NCBI RefSeq assembly: GCF_003732665.1
Contig: NZ_MOBP01000014.1
Span: 204,605-268,604, forward strand
DNA length: 64,000 nucleotides
Direction: 5' to 3'
DNA from: Pseudomonas frederiksbergensis
GTDB taxonomy: Bacteria; Pseudomonadota; Gammaproteobacteria; Pseudomonadales; Pseudomonadaceae
Shown here: positions 62,290 to 64,000 of the stretch, one piece after another
Position numbering within the stretch: position 1 is the stretch's first letter
Layout: each line of letters begins with the position of its first letter
Notes under the pieces: generated by a model
Databases searched by the model: none
What the model saw: the letters and a program-made list of their open reading frames with translations, nothing else
What the model was told of the DNA's origin: nothing
Position numbers and translations under genes: made by a program

Positions 62290-62377
62290 GTGGGAGCGGG
62301 CTTGCTCGCGAAAGCGTCGGATCAGTCGACATCATTAGTGACTGACCCACCGCATTCGCGAGCAAGCCCGCTCCCAC
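62290..62377. repeat. REP pair (BIME)
   Basis: Arms GTGGGAGCGGGCTTGCTCGC and GCGAGCAAGCCCGCTCCCAC surround a GTCGACATCATTAGTGACTG centre. It is the first of two in the 284-bp gap after the dehydrogenase. Confidence 0.9.
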
Positions 62378-62423
62378 ATTTGTTCAGTGTTGTACCTGAA
62401 ATATTTGTTCAACTCCGGCCCCT

Positions 62424-62511
62424 GTGGGAGCGGGCTTGCTCGCGAAAGCGCTGGGTCAGCTTGCATGGATGTTGGCTGTGTCGCCGCCTTCGCGAGCAGG
62501 CTCGCTCCCAC
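62424..62511. repeat. REP pair (BIME)
   Basis: A second palindrome of the family with a slightly diverged right arm (GCGAGCAGGCTCGCTCCCAC). It ends 43 bp before the DUF5629 start. Confidence 0.9.
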
Positions 62512-62554
62512 ATTGAGCTATCATTGCGTCTTTCCATTTGAATGATTGATTGCC

Positions 62555-62851
62555 ATGACTGCCGTAACCGATACCTTGCTCAACGCCCTCGAAAACTGCG
62601 ACATGCTGGAAATCGATGGCTTGCACGCCTTCGAATTCTCCCTCGATGAAGAAGACAACTTGCACATCGAATGCATGGATGGCCGTGCGGCCAAGCGTTG
62701 GGAGTTCAGGATGGTCGAAATCGAGGCAGCGACTTTCGATCCAACCCTGCAGAGCTGGCTGATCACCGGGGACTCCGGCGAGCACCGGCTGGTGTGCATG
62801 GCCGCTTTCGGCGCCCATGACGACGAGGAAGTAGAGCATGAAGATGCGTAA
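62555..62851 (+). CDS. DUF5629-like small acidic protein
   Basis: This 98-residue acidic protein reads MTAVTDTLLNALENCDMLEI and ends in an Asp/Glu run. Length and sequence agree with the DUF5629 family I recall from Pseudomonas next to lactonase genes; the function is unknown. ATG 62555 is preferred to the TTG at 62546. Its last 14 bp overlap the lactonase start, so the two are coupled. No cofactor motif is visible. Confidence 0.75.
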   Translation: MTAVTDTLLNALENCDMLEIDGLHAFEFSLDEEDNLHIECMDGRAAKRWEFRMVEIEAATFDPTLQSWLITGDSGEHRLVCMAAFGAHDDEEVEHEDA

Positions 62852-64000
62852 TTTCTGGCCACTGTTGATGGCCGGCAGCGTCGGCGCCATGGGCGTTCAG
62901 GCGGCCACGGTCGACGATTATCAGCTGTTGGTCGGTTCCTACACGGCAGGCCAGAGCCAGGGGATTTATCGCCTGGACTTCAACAGCGCCACCGGGCAGA
63001 TCAACCCCAAGCCACTGCAAGTGGTGAAGAGCGAAAACCCGTCCTGGCTGACGATTTCCAAGGACCAGCAGCACCTGTTCGTGGTCAACGAAAACGGTCC
63101 GGGGCAAACCGACCCGGTGGGCAAGGTCAGCAGCTACGCGATCAACCCCAAGACCTTTGAGCTGAAGCTGATCAACCAGGTGCAAAGCCTGGGCAACGAG
63201 CCGACCCATTCGAGCCTGAGCGGCGATGCCAGCCACTTGTTCGTCAGCAATTATTCGGTGCTCGAAGATCCGGGTGGCACCCTGGCGGTGTTGCCGGTGG
63301 GCGCCGATGGCAAGCTCAACACCGTCGTGCAGATGAGCAGCCACCCGTCGAGCCGGGTCAATCCCGAGCGGCAGGTGTCGGCCCACGTGCATTCGACGAT
63401 TTCCTCGCCGGATGGCAAGTACGTGTTCTCCAATGACCTGGGCGCGGACAAGATCTTTGTCTACCGCTTCAATCCCAAGGCCAACCCGCTATTGCCCTTG
63501 ACCCCGGCCACTCCGGCCTCGGTAGCCTTGCCTGCGGGCAGTGGTCCACGGCATTTGCTGTTCAGCGCCGATGGCAAGCACGCCTGGCTGACCATGGAAA
63601 TGAGCGCGCAAGTGGCGGTGTTCGATTATCAGGACGGCACCCTCAAGCAAACGCAAATGGTTGATCTGGCGGCGGGGCAACCGGTGTCCGACAAGGCCGG
63701 CGCGGCGTTGCATGCGTCAAAGGATGGCAAGTTCCTCTACGTCAGCAACCGTGGCACTGCCAATCAGATGCTGGTGTTCGCCATCGACCCGGCCACCGCC
63801 CAGCTCAAGGAGCTGCAGCGTCGCTCCGTCGAGGGTGACCATCCCCGGGAATTCAGCCTCGACCCGAGTGGCAAGTTCCTGCTGATCGCCAACCAGAAAA
63901 GCAACGAGATTGTCGTTGTCGAACGCGATGCCAAGACCGGTTTGCTGGGTAAAACCGTGCAGAAATTGCCGATGGATGCCCCCAGTGACCTCAAGTTTCT
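62838..64000 (+). CDS. Exported lactonase family beta-propeller protein (partial)
   Basis: At least 387 residues are present and the frame is open at the right edge. A signal peptide (MKMRNFWPLLMAGSVGAMGVQAA) is followed by propeller blades of the 6-phosphogluconolactonase-like (COG2706) type. Examples are LLVGSYTAGQSQGIYRLDF, WLTISKDQQHLFVVNE, HVHSTISSPDGKYVFSND, GPRHLLFSADGKHAWLT, ALHASKDGKFLYVSNRG and HPREFSLDPSGKFLLIAN. GAGGAAG lies 6 bases before ATG 62838. In this cluster it should open the sugar lactone in the periplasm before uptake, which is an inference from position. Confidence 0.87.
   Translation, partial: MKMRNFWPLLMAGSVGAMGVQAATVDDYQLLVGSYTAGQSQGIYRLDFNSATGQINPKPLQVVKSENPSWLTISKDQQHLFVVNENGPGQTDPVGKVSSYAINPKTFELKLINQVQSLGNEPTHSSLSGDASHLFVSNYSVLEDPGGTLAVLPVGADGKLNTVVQMSSHPSSRVNPERQVSAHVHSTISSPDGKYVFSNDLGADKIFVYRFNPKANPLLPLTPATPASVALPAGSGPRHLLFSADGKHAWLTMEMSAQVAVFDYQDGTLKQTQMVDLAAGQPVSDKAGAALHASKDGKFLYVSNRGTANQMLVFAIDPATAQLKELQRRSVEGDHPREFSLDPSGKFLLIANQKSNEIVVVERDAKTGLLGKTVQKLPMDAPSDLKF

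Overview
The window looks like chromosomal DNA of a fluorescent Pseudomonas (P. fluorescens group). The base composition is GC-rich. At least fourteen intergenic palindromes of the GTGGGAGCGGGCTTGCTCGCGAA type, typical REP/BIME elements of that group, are scattered through it. Gene order also fits, from memory of Pseudomonas genomes: fabI, a yej-type peptide transporter, mltD, gloB, a methyltransferase, rnhA, dnaQ and a lysine decarboxylase in one block, and nadK to pepN in another. No rRNA, tRNA, CRISPR array or complete insertion sequence was seen.

Layout. 1-1.9 kb: the N-terminal 639 codons of a very large toxin-like protein that leaves the window on the left. 2.1-7.1 kb: an AraC regulator and a cell-surface-signalling iron uptake operon (ECF sigma factor, FecR-type anti-sigma, TonB-dependent siderophore receptor) with candidate Fur boxes. 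7.3-7.8 kb: a small PpyR-like membrane protein whose 3' end has been duplicated between REP elements. 7.8-13.9 kb: a LysR/SDR pair, a three-gene molybdenum hydroxylase operon (2Fe-2S subunit, Mo subunit, small cytochrome c) and a short GGDEF protein. 13.9-17.9 kb: an amidase/VOC pair with a divergent LysR, then a delta-60-repeat protein of lower GC.

18-35 kb is core metabolism: fabI and the peptide ABC transporter with two paralogous binding proteins, then mltD, gloB, a methyltransferase, rnhA, dnaQ, lysine decarboxylase, an acetyltransferase and a LysR regulator. 35.4-38 kb holds a small unknown protein, an FMN reductase and an ArsB-type pump. 38-45.6 kb is a DUF1853 gene divergent from a tightly coupled operon: nadK, metallophosphoesterase, rhomboid protease, DUF1315, DUF2797, pepN. 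45.6-46.8 kb is a gene-free, heavily structured repeat element.

46.8-50.3 kb encodes a YCF48-type beta-propeller and an RND/MMPL transporter. 50.4-55.1 kb is a 1578-residue DUF6543/dermonecrotic-toxin-like protein. 55.3-64 kb is a catabolic cluster: GntR repressor, IlvD/Edd dehydratase, MFS carrier, AraD1/GguC dehydratase, ketoglutarate semialdehyde dehydrogenase, a small DUF5629 protein and an exported lactonase that runs off the right edge. Together these fit non-phosphorylative oxidation of a sugar lactone or aldonic acid to 2-oxoglutarate.

The least explained parts are the two giant toxin-like proteins, the delta-60 protein, the structured element at 45.8-46.6 kb, a roughly 125-bp palindromic element that has landed inside a REP, two REP units that are exact inverted copies 7.6 kb apart, and the duplicated PpyR tail that carries its own strong ribosome-binding site.
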